This document shows, in pieces, positions 21,120-35,077 of a stretch of 64,000 bases of DNA; the stretch's first letter is position 1, and the number at the start of each line of letters is the position of its first letter. The stretch lies in assembly GCA_030765045.1 (NCBI GenBank), contig CM060967.1, forward strand, positions 171,751,251 to 171,815,250. Direction: 5' to 3'. Below the pieces are notes generated by a model. It saw only the letters and a list, made by a program, of their open reading frames with translations. It did not search any database and had not been told where the DNA came from. The stretch comes from Tenodera sinensis (Eukaryota > Arthropoda > Insecta > Mantodea > Mantidae). The translations under genes and the position numbers were made by a program.

Positions 21120-21690
21120 ATACAGAAGGATCAAGGCATCCAGATTTTGTAAGTGCATTTCAAGTACGGTGAATGCTATGTGTCACTAGTACAGAGGCTG
21201 ATAAGGAAATGTCAAGATACAGGATCGACAGTGAACATCAAATCAGCTGCATGTCCTCGTTTGTGTCGATCGGTAGAGAATGTCGCTCTCGTCCGTTCAC
21301 ACTTCTCATGTAATTGCAATAATTGTGTAGACTTGTGGTTCCAACAGTAAGCGGCAACCTGCCACACTGCCGATTAAACAACAGGGTTGCTGAGCAAAAG
21401 ATTCCCTGATCGTATCATCTCTCGCAACGGGGATCACAACTGGCCTCCGACATCCTGTGATTTGGCACCATGTGACCTTTTTGTGAGGCATGTAAAATCT
21501 TATGTTTATGTGAACAATCCATGAACCATGCCCCAAATCAAGATACAAATTAGACGTGTCATGGGTCAAATTTAAGCGGAACTTTGTTCTAGAGTCGTCA
21601 GAAATTTTGTCCACTGGATGTGTGCAGACGAAGCCATGGAGGACATGTGGCTGATATTTTGTTTCATGTTTAATAGCGGTCTTTGTGCGT
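21120..21690 (+). pseudogene. Mariner-like transposase with internal deletion
   Basis: The first part (21153-21300) encodes CYVSLVQRLIRKCQDTGSTV and a RSVENVALVRS segment, the N-terminal helix-turn-helix linker of a mariner transposase. It joins directly to LWFQQ, then a stop, ATCHTAD, RFPDRIISRNGDHNWPPTS, CDLAPCDLF and HVKSYVYVNNP, the second and third catalytic regions. The first catalytic Asp region between them is deleted. Several stops are present. A third mariner lineage in the window, with features (NGDHNWPP, HVKS.VYVNNP) unlike the 13953 and 19265 remnants. Confidence 0.85.
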
Positions 21691-21989
21691 CACATTGACA
21701 TAATATCAGCAATTTTCAAGTAAATTATGTTTTATTATTAAATTTAAATTGCGTTCTTTGTGCGATACGCTATACTTACAGAGCCATATGAATGTTATTG
21801 AGATAATCTTGTACAGAGTAAAATTATTTTAAACATAGGTACTTACTAGCAGCATAAGCATTGAAACTGTCAACTGATCGTTAGGAAGAGCATGTTCATG
21901 GTTTCATAATATACCCGCATTTCTGGAAGCAAGATAATTGAGTTTATGAACAAGATATGAAACAAAAAATATCTGATGCTTTGCTTTCT

Positions 21990-23013
21990 CATCATTTTCT
22001 CTACTTTTGTACAAACTACTGTTACAAGCATTTATTCTTCTGTGTTAATCGAGATAAATATTAGTAAAAGTTGTGTTATTATTAGATATTTGCTTGTAGA
22101 TAATGCGAGGACAGGAGAATACAGTAGAGTTAGGCGATGCTGTCCAACGTACACCAGAAAGAGCCCGCTATCACAGCGTGACATCCCCCTTGGAAAACAG
22201 GTTCCAATATCCATTCGCTTCACGCACATTGAGCTCACGAATATGCTCGCTAATGCCCAAATTGCCGCAACAATAACCTCAAAAGGGGTCAACAAGGTTA
22301 TTCTGTCACTTCGACCCCTTCTGGCACCCAATAAGAGGGTTGTTATATCAAATGTTTGCCCTATAATAACTAATTATGTTACTGACCGCGTAGTGTGAAA
22401 GCTGCTTGCCCAATAATCGACCTCGGAGCCAGGCCTTACGCATGTGTCAGGTGTTCACTCCCCCACGGGAACTGGACCAAGCACTGCAAGCAAGTGCAAG
22501 GAATATCTCCGAAACATTCACTTCACAAATCAGATCAGTTTCAACGATGTAGGTAAAGGGTAATTTAGCTAAAACTAAACTCCGGCGCAACAGCCCATGA
22601 AGGGCCAAGGCCTACCGCCCAGCCGCTGCGTCCCCCACCTCTGTCCACTACAGGAGTCATTGGTGGGGTGCAGTACTGGAGGGTGGGACGTGATCAGCGC
22701 TCCGAGCCCTCCCGGCCACGACCTGGTAAGGGTAATTTAGGGTGGAGGAATTTTCTTCATTTTTTTCTTTTCGCATCCTTGAAAAATATTAAACTTGAAT
22801 AGTAACTTTGGTTTTTAACCCAAATTTTTGCGTTATGCTGTTCACAGACACCCACCCCACCCGTCCATCCCCACTCCCATACCCTCCACACACACCTTTT
22901 TGGAAAGATACCTTTTTTAGATTCAGGGGGCCTCAAATCATTTCCGGTGAATTCTCGACATCGAATTTTTGGGTTGAATACTTACTATACGTAACAGAGA
23001 AAGTACAAATACA
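21990..23013 (+). mobile_element. Family A copy, rearranged, with nested insertion
   Basis: The left part (from TCTCTACTTTTGTAC at about 21999) and the right part (22741-23013: TTTTCTTC…CGCATCCTTGAA, GGGCCTCAAATCATTTCCGGTGA, TTTTTGGGTTGAATAC, ACAGAGAAAGTAC) align with the complete copy at 41088-41876. The middle is diverged or replaced, and a 157-bp piece is inserted at 22569-22725. Confidence 0.7.
22569..22725. mobile_element. Short insertion with 15-bp target duplication
   Basis: A GC-rich 157-bp segment (starts about CTAAAACTAAACTCCGG, ends CGGCCACGACCTG) inside a family A copy. It is flanked by GTAAAGGGTAATTTAG (22553-22568) and GTAAGGGTAATTTAG (22726-22740), and the uninterrupted site can be seen in the copy at 59293-60098. 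A direct duplication of this length suggests a retroposed sequence, perhaps a truncated SINE or LINE end. Its family is unknown. Confidence 0.7.
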
Positions 23014-23032
23014 GTTAATGCATTCAATTGAC

Positions 23033-23260
23033 TTTCTCTACCATATGTTGTACAACATATTGTTAAAAACCTTATTCTTCTAATTCATGTTCATCGAGAT
23101 ACATCTTTGTAGAAAGTATTTCATTGCACATTTCTTTATCGATACAATGGGAATATGGAAATACAGTAGATCTTAGCGATTGATCTTGTTAGAGCTGGTC
23201 GCTATGTGATGGCTTTAAAATTCCACTCTCTTTGGGTGGTGTTATTTGTTTGAATTGGCA
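23033..23260 (+). mobile_element. Family A copy, 5' part, head-to-tail with the previous one
   Basis: Starts GACTTTCTCTACC and carries TTATTCTTC, GAGATACATCTTTGTA, AATGGGAATATGGAAATACAGTAGA, all matching the 5' portion of 41088-41876. It follows the right end of the preceding copy after only about 20 bp. Confidence 0.65.
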
Positions 23261-23297
23261 AATACTATTTCAAACGATAGGTCGCTATTCGTTTAGT

Positions 23298-23514
23298 CGG
23301 TCTGGGTGGTACAGTTGTTTAGGTGCTAGTCTACTGATCCCAAGGTCGCCGGTTCTAACCTGACCCAGATCAATGGTTTTTAAGTTGCTTAAAACCGACG
23401 GCCCCATGTCAGTAGATTTGCTGGCATATAAAAGAACTGTGGGACGAAATTCCGGCACACCGGCGGCACTGATTTAATCTTGGCAATTGACACCGTTGTT
23501 AATAAACAAGATCA
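23298..23514 (+). mobile_element. SINE-2 copy
   Basis: Head CGGTCTGGGTGG then CTACTGATCCCAAGGTCGC and a B-box-like GGTTCTAACC. The body contains CCATGTCAGTAGATTTGCTG, AAAAGAACT and AATTCCGGCACACCGGCG. Other copies: 43607-43837 (+), 36588-36772 (-) and 30122-30297 (-). tRNA-derived. Confidence 0.85.
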
Positions 23515-23555
23515 AATTTAAATATAGATATTTGTTTATTCTTATCATCACGCAA

Positions 23556-25455
<1,900 letters not shown>

Positions 25456-25463
25456 CCACGCAA

Positions 25464-25904
25464 GGAGGAGGGTGTAATTCAAAGTGATCTTAGTTTTAAA
25501 AATCTCAAGTACGTATCACTTTAGCTACTGTGCACCTACATGGAAATTTTGCTGAAAGAAACTACCGTGCCTATTTGGTTTCTACAGAGAGACCCAAGAA
25601 CATCCGAACCGCTGCGCACACAGAAACACGATAACGCAGCTGCTGCAGACAAGGTCATGCGGTTGACTAGTTTTGTTCTGCTCTGAAAGTCCAGTATTGA
25701 GCTGACGTGTGGTCGAGTTATTATCAGTATGATTTATTTTGTCCTGTAGATACTTAGTGACAAAGTGTATTGTGACTCATCTACTGCACAGTGTGTATTT
25801 ATGATTCGTATGTGTTAACTCAGTCAGCTCGCCAAGTGAAAGTGCGATTTGCTGAAAGATTTCCAGGTGATCTGCAATTTCTCTCTCTGGTAACTGAAAG
25901 CATA
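25464..25904. other. No gene recognised
   Basis: Between the hAT-type element and a mariner fragment. No coding signal or repeat recognised. Confidence 0.4.
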
Positions 25905-26076
25905 ATGTGTACAAGACAAACCCACACACTCTGGAAGAATTAAAACAAAATATCCGCCAGGAAATTGCCAACATTTATTAACGTGAACTACGGCGAGTGG
26001 TGGATAGTTTCCTAAAGACGTGCCAAAAATGTATGGACAAGGACGGTGGCCCGTTTCAGCATTTATCCTCGGATTA
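25905..26076 (+). pseudogene. Mariner-like transposase, extreme C-terminal fragment
   Basis: Encodes VYKTNPHTLEELKQNIRQEIA, a TAA, then RELRRVVDSFLKTCQKCMDKDGG and a stop. It is the same subfamily as the remnant at 13953-14280 (shared KTNPHTLEELKQNIRQ). Only the C-terminus after the third catalytic residue remains. Confidence 0.8.
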
Positions 26077-27172
26077 AAGTTTTGACGACGTCATGCATTA
26101 TTGACAAAACAGTGGCCCCCTGCTCCAAAGGCTCATATATACCTGGTTATACAGTAGTCTCACAAATCCGAACCATTTGAAGGCGCGTCTAACCCCGAAT
26201 GTTTGCTTCACCGTTAGTCTCTATATATTCGTAGAACTTAGCGATTTCACTTTTTTGAAAACCACGTGACATAGGAGCGCCACGTTGGCTGGTGAGCGAA
26301 CTAATAATTTTCTCGCTTAGCATGTCTTCTCTTTCTCTAGATTAAACAATTTGGTTCAGATTGGTGCATTCTGTGCCTATTCCTGTGTAGAAACATTCAA
26401 GAGCCTACTAGAAACAGCTAAAAAGGACGAACCAGTGGAAACAAAAATTAACGAAAAAAACGTTGATAGCGGCAGAAAATAAATTCCAATCAATTTCTAG
26501 CCTTTAGTGACCCAAAAGGAATTCGTCTTCATACTCGGAAAAAATAGTATTTTTGCTCAAATTGCGAGCTTAAGTGATATTCATTTTGATATCTCTGATT
26601 ATGGTTAGCTTCTTCATTAAATAGGAAGTAACAGTACTATTACTGTTATTACAATTATTGTCTATATTATGATGTAAGCAAATATGTAAAAGTGGTATTT
26701 ACAGGTAATAATACAGTTGTGTGTCGTATTTAATCTAAAATATTTATTCAATTTAATATGCAATACTAACAATGATAATCAAAGTATAATTACTAAAATA
26801 ATTGCACTGGAACACAATAAAAGGACATTTTAAATATTTGCTAATATCATAGATTGAAATCAAAAGTTGGTTGAAAATACTTTTAAAGATTTTTGCAAAA
26901 CTATTTTTTTTTTTTTTTTTTTTTTTTTTCATTTTTAAAAGATTAACGATTAGACCTATTTTATGCAGATGTCTTCAATTTATAAGAATAAAACTATTTA
27001 TGAAACGGCTTCTTTGTTCATTTATTTGAACTAATGCTTACCGTTAACGTGCCTAAAAATTAGTAACATAAATATTGCTGAGAAGTACATTAAGGAATTG
27101 TACTGTCATCTCTAGCACATCTCCTACCTCGATATGTTATTGTTCCTTAGACATGCAGCAAAGCAAAAGTTA
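26077..27172. other. Non-coding; includes poly-T tract and the 3' side of the coiled-coil gene
   Basis: Mostly AT-rich. A poly-T run sits near 26906-26930. The sequence from 26152 (ACAGTAGTCTCACAAATCCG) resembles a pogo/Tigger-type transposon end, but no partner was found. Confidence 0.45.
27021..27026 (-). terminator. Candidate polyadenylation signal
   Basis: AATAAA on the minus strand, about 150 bases past the stop codon of the coiled-coil gene (27173). Position and sequence fit a polyadenylation signal for that gene. Confidence 0.5.
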
Positions 27173-28708
27173 CTAGTGTTTATCGAAGTAGGTTTCTGTA
27201 GCGCTTTTCTTCATCTGGATAATGAAGGAGGACATATCAAGTTGTGGAATATTTGCAGAAGCAGTGCTTGCTTGTTCAATAATCGATGTTTGTTGACTGC
27301 AGCCTTGGCACTGCCAGGAAGAGCCTCCTCCTGCTACTTCAGTATGTAGGCTTGGAAAGCTCCTCGAGAAGTGAGGGATGCAGAAACATGAAATTCTTTG
27401 CTCCAGTACGTTAATGTGCTCCCTTGATGAAGGAAGGCTGTGAAGCTCTACATTTTCTCTTCTGTTATTCAGACTTGCCCTGGTGCTGCCACCAACTGGC
27501 TGTTTCTGCAGATCTAATGGTAATGGAACTTCCTCTTCCTCGTCACTTGCCGGAGACTCAATAATTCTTTTGTATGCAGAAATCTTTCTGCACAGATTTC
27601 TCAATTTCTCCTCTACACACTCATATGCAGCTCTGGGAACATTGTTTTGTAACTCTCGAATAGTTTTATTAGCATTCGCTAGTAAGTCATATGACTCTTT
27701 TAATAGTTTTGTTTTCACGTCAAGTTTCTCTTGATACCTCATTAGCTGCTGCTTCAGAAGCTGATTCTTCTCTTCCTTGATTATCATTTCTGCTACGTAT
27801 TGTTCTCGAAGGCTGATCAATTTTTCGTTAAGTATACCATTGGAAATAGTTAAGTGCTTCAAAGCTGCATGGTCCAGTAGTTTCTTCCTAATTATCTTCT
27901 CCTCTTGAAGATTTAAACGTTCCTCTAAGATGCCGATAACGTCGCTATATCTCTGGGTCTGGTGTTTTAAGCCTGTAAATAAATTACGATACCTTCCCAA
28001 ATTCTCTTTGACAGAATCTAATTCATGTGTTTTCTTCTTTACACTTTTTTTCAAGTCCAAAATTTGTTCATAGCTTAACTTAATGTTGTCTTTCAGCTCT
28101 TTATTATTTCTTTTCAGTATCCTTATTGTATTTTCTAAATTTTCAACATGTGCTTCTAAGTCAGATTTGTAGTCTTGAAAGCTAATCTCTTGATCTCTGC
28201 ATTTGTTCAGTTTATTTTTCAGCTCTTCCATTCGCATCGAAAAGTCTCTCTGCATTTTATTTGTTTGCTGTAATAATCTTTCTCTGTTTTCTTCGCTGTT
28301 TTTGAGATCATATTTCAGTACGTCTATCTCTGATCTAGAAGAATTCAATTTGTGCGTAAGTTTATCCAATTTCTTATAGATCATTTCTTTTTCTTTTTCT
28401 GGTAAAACGTGATTATTCCAACTTTCTTCTCTGCGAAATTGCGCCTGTGGTGCATTCTCAGCACGTAGGGTTACACTGCTAGTAAGATTTGGGGTCGACT
28501 GCTTACGAGACGAGTTCAAAAGACGGATCAATTTTAACCTTTCACTTAATTCTTGGTGGAGAGCTTGCACTTCAGAACTGTGAGTTTCAGTCTGTTGCCT
28601 CATTTGTTGCTCCAGCATCGCCTTATCACGCAACGCAGCACCGAACTTATTGTATCCATTTTTGTTTTCATTCTGACATTTAGTTCTATCAGAAAAACTA
28701 CCCTCCAT
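27173..28708 (-). CDS. Coiled-coil protein, intronless frame, function unknown
   Basis: 511 residues from the first ATG (28706-28708, MEGSFSDRTKC). The frame is open 15 codons further upstream from a GTG, but no earlier ATG precedes the upstream stop. About residues 20-390 are rich in Leu, Lys, Glu and Gln with heptad-like spacing (for example RDKAMLEQQMRQQTETHSSE and RYSDVIGILEERLNLQEEK), typical of a long coiled coil of a centrosomal, ciliary or cytoskeletal structural protein. The tail has an acidic patch (ASDEEEEVPLP) and a Cys-rich stretch (WQCQGCSQQ). No signal peptide or membrane segment. I do not recognise the family. The length of uninterrupted frame and amino-acid balance argue it is real. 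A single exon in a gene-poor region would fit a retrogene or a last exon of a larger gene; a GGTAAGT donor-like sequence near the frame start is noted. A CCAAT box lies about 140 bp upstream (28848). Confidence 0.75.
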   Translation of the reverse strand: MEGSFSDRTKCQNENKNGYNKFGAALRDKAMLEQQMRQQTETHSSEVQALHQELSERLKLIRLLNSSRKQSTPNLTSSVTLRAENAPQAQFRREESWNNHVLPEKEKEMIYKKLDKLTHKLNSSRSEIDVLKYDLKNSEENRERLLQQTNKMQRDFSMRMEELKNKLNKCRDQEISFQDYKSDLEAHVENLENTIRILKRNNKELKDNIKLSYEQILDLKKSVKKKTHELDSVKENLGRYRNLFTGLKHQTQRYSDVIGILEERLNLQEEKIIRKKLLDHAALKHLTISNGILNEKLISLREQYVAEMIIKEEKNQLLKQQLMRYQEKLDVKTKLLKESYDLLANANKTIRELQNNVPRAAYECVEEKLRNLCRKISAYKRIIESPASDEEEEVPLPLDLQKQPVGGSTRASLNNRRENVELHSLPSSREHINVLEQRISCFCIPHFSRSFPSLHTEVAGGGSSWQCQGCSQQTSIIEQASTASANIPQLDMSSFIIQMKKSATETYFDKH

Positions 28709-29247
28709 AATTCTCTTCTCGTTTTGCAGCGAACTTACCGTTATTATATCCACCTTAGATTCCGTAAGTGCATGTTTGTATTACACAGGTTATCTTTTTG
28801 ACATATCATGTCCACCCAGTTAATTAGATGAACGCTTTAGTCAACTCTAACCAATCCGCTCCTATGGCTAGGCATATGCATTTTCAAATGGTTGTCAAAT
28901 GTCTCTTCATATCACAAGTGCGCTATTGTATGTTTATTTTCACTTGACCTTTCATCGCATAACCTTTCATATGCATGAATATTCAATAAATATAATTACT
29001 TGCGGTGTTTCTGATAAAAACGGTCCATTTTTCTTCTTTCTTCCCCTTCTTACTGGCTTCCTTTCATTAAACTGCAGTTGTTCACAAAATATTCGATTTT
29101 CGCTTGTAGGAAACGTAACACAAGACGATCATTTTTCTATAACAGAGGTGGTTTAGAAAATGCAAACTAACGTCATAAGAAGAGGTAGCTAGCCTGTGAA
29201 TTAAACCCCTGAAAAGGAAAATTACGAGACTTAATAAAACTGTCTTT
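28709..29247. other. Upstream side of the coiled-coil gene, nothing else recognised
   Basis: Presumed promoter side of the minus-strand gene. A CCAAT motif (AACCAATCCGCTCC) is at 28847-28860. No clear TATA box or other repeat. Confidence 0.4.
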
Positions 29248-29478
29248 GCCTCTATGATGTGGGGATAGCGTGTATGCCACACATTCAAGAGGACCCGAGT
29301 TCCAATCTTGGCCAGGGTGAGTCATCCAGATTAAGATTTTTCCAGGGTTTTCGCTTATCCTGAGAAGACAAATGTCGGGTAAGTTATAGTTCTATGAACC
29401 CAGGCTCATTTGAGCATCGTTTCACCCATTTCATTCGTCTGATATAACCTACCAATTCAAGGACGTTAAACTTAAAAA
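29248..29478 (+). mobile_element. SINE-1 copy, older
   Basis: Aligns with 20825-21087: TAGCGTG, TTCAAGAGG, a decayed B box (GAGTTCCAATCTTGG), GAAGACAAATGTCGGGTAA, CTCATTTGAGCATC, ending in GGACGTTAAACTTAAAAAA. More diverged than the full-length copy. Confidence 0.85.
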
Positions 29479-30121
29479 AGGCAGTATCACCATTCCATTT
29501 CCCACTTGGATCACGCTTTAATATTCCTTACTTAACTAAAGTTGTTAGTTCACGGTCTGGCCAGTAGAACGAACTTTGTGGCTTAGTTGGAGATCATTCC
29601 CATCCTAAAAGGCGGCCAACATTTGAGTGACAAATACCGCGAGTTTAAATGGTAAGATTATGAAAAAGGAGCATGCATTCTTAATCTTGTGATTCACCTT
29701 TTCACGAATCGTTAAACAAAGAAAGAAAAATAGCAAGGAAGAAACGAGAATGAGGAGAGCGGCCATTAGGCCATACTGAGCCGCAATGAAAGAGACGGTC
29801 CTTTGATTTCGAGATTTACCCGAGGTTAGGCTTAGGTCACTGATTGCTAATTACTTAGGCGTCGACAAGGAATGCTTGCACGCTTTGCTCGCGTACTTTG
29901 GTGTAATCTAAGCAGCGGCAGTAAAAAATGGAGCCATTCTAGCGGATATCAGTTCCTGTTCTTGGGTTGGCAGTAAAGGCGTGGTTTGTTGACTTTGCAC
30001 CATGTTTGAGAGGTAGAATTGGAACTGAAATATTCAATGTCACAGCTGGGATTTGAACCACAGACAAATAATCAATAATTGCAACATGTATTTAAATATT
30101 TGTGTTTGTTTACGACGCTGT
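29479..30121. other. No gene recognised
   Basis: No coding signal or repeat recognised. Confidence 0.4.
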
Positions 30122-30297
30122 CAATTAGTAGGATCATATCAGCACCGCTGTTATGCAGGAATTTCGTCCCGCGGGAGTTCTTTTACGTGTCAGTACTGGC
30201 ATGGGGCTGTCGTTGTTTTAAGCACATTTAAAAACCATCGGTCTGGGCTGAACTTAAACCAGCGACCTTGGGATCAGTGGGTCAGGCCTTCGAAGTG
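30122..30297 (-). mobile_element. SINE-2 copy
   Basis: The reverse complement of the SINE-2 body and head: TTCGTCCCGC, AGTTCTTTTACGTGTCAGTAC, TTTTTAAGC-type block and CAGCGACCTTGGGATCAGTG. Diverged from 43607-43837. Confidence 0.8.
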
Positions 30298-32099
30298 CTG
30301 AAATGTTACCCAAAGCGTACTTAAAAGATCTAATGCTTTTATGTGATGTATGTAGCTACCGCTGGGTTTGTCTGTCCAACTCGAAAGTTCGTCGATATTG
30401 AATTGGAACCGGATTAGTACAAGAACATTATTCCGGGATGAAAAGCCGTGGTCCAATGGGCTCCTTGCCTTAACTCCCAGATGTTTCGCTTGCAGCTGCA
30501 TCACGCATCATCATCAGCACTGGTCTCTTCGTAGCCACTTTCAGCCCGTATAATATTATTTTATTTATCATGACACCGGCCATGAAACATTTCGTTTATT
30601 AGTGTAAAGGGAGCGTTCGACAAACTTCCCTACTTCTGACTTTGGCCTCCTACTGGCTTCCTTCCTTCTCCCTGCGCCTCACAACTACAGAGTGCCAACA
30701 TGACTTAACAAAATCGCCCGTCATCTGATTGACAATTTCCTCTAGCTTTCCGAGAGGTGACGTTTAAATCGTTCACTATAACTTGTAGTCAGCTATTAAA
30801 ATCCTGCGTTTAATTAGCAATTATTTGTCATATCAAAGCACGCTTCACTCGTGTGTGTTCTTAACGTGCTTATGATTCCTTATATAACCTTAGGTTTGTG
30901 ATTTACGGGTGTACATGTTGGGGTTAGTTTATATAAGGTTATGTTAATGAGTAGTAAATGGCATTGCCAGAATTAGTTTCAAATAACAGGTCATATATGA
31001 GTGTTATACATGTGGCGAAAGGGTTTGAGAGCTAACTATAATTATTTATTTATTGGAAACCAGCGGATTTAAATAATGCATAAATGAGGACCGTTTTAAA
31101 CATTCCCCATTTTCTACGTATTCTACACCTTCAACCACAGAACATCTAACGAAGTACTACGACAGTGTTGCTGTTTTCATATGAGGAAAGCGAAATAGAA
31201 GATACAGTTAAAACCTCGACAATCCAGTGGATTTCAATCTATCAATTACGTTGGCACTCGCCTCCGCGCATGCGCTATAGCAGCCATATTACGAAGGCAG
31301 TGACTTTAGCGACCAGAAGACATAACGCCATCATTTTCCTATAAAACAAAATGTGCTAAAAGCGGTGGATGGAAGGATAATAGGATCTAAATGTGTTCAG
31401 ATCAACTCTAAAAGCAACTCAAGGTTTTTCAGTATTACTCTCATTCTTCGCTTTTAAGACAGTTCCTTCACATCCAGGAGTAGGAAATTTACCCTCGAAA
31501 TGTAGTCCCAGGTTAGGTTACGACGCCTGTGAACAGGATGTCAGGGTCCTGTGGTATCGAAATTTATCCCAAGGTTAGGCTACGATGCGTAGGTTAATGC
31601 GTATATATGGAATCTTGCCCACTACAATGAACTTGGGGCAGTCTCATCGTTGTATTTGTTTATATCTGGAAAAGTCTTTCCAAAAACAAACACGGCATCA
31701 CAATGAACGTACAGATCTGCAGTAAGAGTTTTCGTTAACGTTATGTGAACGATTATGTTCTGTAAACTCACTGTTGGTATGACTCTTACAAGCGAGATGA
31801 GTTCTAGACAAACAAAAGATTCTGGCTTAAATGGTTCGAGAGATTCTCCTCCTTTCTGTTTTCTTAAGCACTTGAAAGACCATCGAGGCACTCCAAAGAC
31901 AAACCTCAGATGACGTCGATATCAATCCAAAGGCATTTAAAGGGAGAGCTTCCGAAATAGAAAACTAAGCAGATGATTCCCAAGAAGATTTTGAAAAAAA
32001 AATTCGAATTGTTAATTATTTATGAGAAGAAAATCTTAGTGTTAGTTTCATATCAGTTTCTCTACTCATCGTTTATTTCTGTATAGCGTCTACAAGTAC
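30298..32099. other. No gene recognised
   Basis: About 1.8 kb with no convincing frame and no family found twice. Modest GC content near 31250-31320. Confidence 0.4.
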
Positions 32100-32215
32100 A
32101 GTAGGTAGAGAAGCTATTGCGTTCCACCCAAATATATTATATCGACATTTCGCGGAATTCGCGTTTTGAGACTCCCTGAGTAAAAACTCTAATTTGTTAT
32201 TCACGTGACTTTCTC
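32100..32215 (-). repeat. Family A, short fused derivative
   Basis: Has the family A 3'-end block in reverse orientation (TTCCACCCAAATATATT, CGTTTTGAGACTCCCTGAGTAAAA) joined to the 5'-end block in forward orientation (TTATTCACGTGACTTTCTCT). A similar fusion is at about 58490-58590. Confidence 0.6.
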
Positions 32216-33075
32216 TGTCCTCCGTCATTTATTAGAGCGTATAAAACTTCGAGTGTTTCTTTTTCTATCTAGTCCATTTTTATCGACATCCACCTGTTCC
32301 CAGTATGTGATAGACACCATTCTCTTGTCTGTTGTGCAGATGATATTATATCACCTGCTTTGTAGCTTGATTTAACTATAGAACTTAGCAAGGCCTGGCA
32401 AGTGTGCGATTGGATTTTGTGTTGATTATCTCTTCCTGCCAGAAGGCCATTAAATGTTGTGTCAGCCACAATAAAACAATTTCTGCAGACGTTGGTCTTC
32501 AATAGGAAGTAGATTGCCCTTGCCGGAAAAGTTTGTGCAAAATTGCGACATGGTTTGGTGCAGTAGTAAATCATTTGGCTTATTTTGTATACTTTGAAGC
32601 AATTTACTTTTGTCGGATTAAAGTCATGTTTTGATCCATGTATTTGTAATATGGGAAGTAATTGTGGAATATGCACTATTTAAAGATGATGTTTGCGACA
32701 GTTGAGGCAGTAAAAGGGATACCTGTTTAGCAATATTATCAAATACTTCATTTCCGGTTGTATCCACTGAAAAAATTATTTCTTTTTGTAGATGTATGAG
32801 TTTACTTAAATATTGCTGAACAGAGAGGGTTACGCTGGCATGAGAATACCATGTATGTATACTTCATTAAATTGTGGATAGTTCCCATAGTCAGTAAAAT
32901 ATATACGAATGGTTTGTCTGGTATGCTATATATAAGAGGGCCACATTTTCTTCTTCTGCTCCTCCTCCTCAAGGCACTACGTCTTCAAAGTTGAATATCT
33001 TAGTCTGCTCAACAATTCTTTTCCTGACATTTCTGTTCTGTATGGCCATTGTGCAGTTTGATATTGTTAATTTTC
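32216..33075. other. No gene recognised
   Basis: No recognised frame or repeat; the short open stretches have no domain-like content. Confidence 0.4.
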
Positions 33076-33630
33076 TCAAATCGTCCATAACATCATATTC
33101 CTAACGGATTTCCGGTCTACCAGTTGCTCTAGTTCCCAAGGGTTGCCATTATATATTCCTTTCATTAGCCTTTGATCTTCCATTCTCTTAACATGTCCAA
33201 GCCAGCTTAATATCATTGCCCTAATGAAATTAACAATATTTTGGTTATGTATTGATCCATTTAATTCTTCATTGATTTTTATTCTTCGGTTGCCATCTCT
33301 ATCTTTAGTGGGTCCTAAGATCATTTTTAGTTTCTCCTTTCGAAGATTAACAGTTTTTGTTTTGTTGATTCTTTCAACATCCAAGCTTCATAGCCGTATG
33401 TGACAACTGGACTTGTTATGGTCTTCGGCGTCTTTTGTTGTTAGTTTACCTTTAATTATGCTTTGGTTGGCAACATAGGCTCTGTTGCCACTGGCAATTC
33501 GTTCTTTGATTTCATCTTCTATGGAGTTATTACCATTAAGTGTTGTTCCCATATATATTGGGGGTGTAAGAACGCTTATTTTGCTCTGAGTCCTACCTAC
33601 CACGCTGGACCACCATTTTTAATTTCCTTC
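33076..33630 (-). pseudogene. LINE reverse transcriptase C-terminal fragment
   Basis: Minus-strand frames give YMGTTLNGNNSIEDEIKERIAS, GNRAYVANQ, then after a frame break RKEKLKMILGPTKDRDGNRR and FIRAMILSWLGHVKRMEDQR. The pattern YLGT…I..EI..RI..GN and, later, RLRWLGHV.RM is the C-terminal end of RTE-like non-LTR element proteins. Fragmentary and frame-broken; probably the same class as the piece at 18050-18525. Confidence 0.8.
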
Positions 33631-33959
33631 CGAAGGAAATCATACTAAAAATTTTTACGCAAAAAAGAATAAAAAAGACAATCCATCGCCCTCGGCCGGG
33701 TTTGAAACTGGGAGTTCGAAAACCTGTGACTACAACAGACATAGGGAAGAGGGGTGACAGGAATGCAATCGAGTAATTTTTAATATTTTTTTTAGCATTT
33801 TTCAGGTACATATGAGTTGTATTTTGAGGGATACTGGGACTGAATTTTTAAGTGAAAGTGACAACTTTTGAACACCTGTGTATCGTTTTGGCCAAACATT
33901 TCTCACGGTCCGACATTTCTAAAGGCCCAGCGAAATGTTTAAGTCACCTCTGCGCTAGT

Positions 33960-33960
<1 letters not shown>
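33631..33960. other. No gene recognised
   Basis: Nothing recognised between the LINE fragment and the TC repeat. Confidence 0.4.

Positions 33961-34024
<64 letters not shown>
33961..34024. repeat. TC microsatellite
   Basis: About 31 perfect TC units. Confidence 0.97.

Positions 34025-35077
<1,053 letters not shown>

Noticed and set aside
23298..23400. tRNA-like A and B boxes at SINE heads (also 20825, 36900-37139, 43607, 61718)
   Set aside because: Each belongs to a longer repeated element with a non-tRNA body and in two cases a target duplication, so these are SINEs rather than functional tRNA genes.
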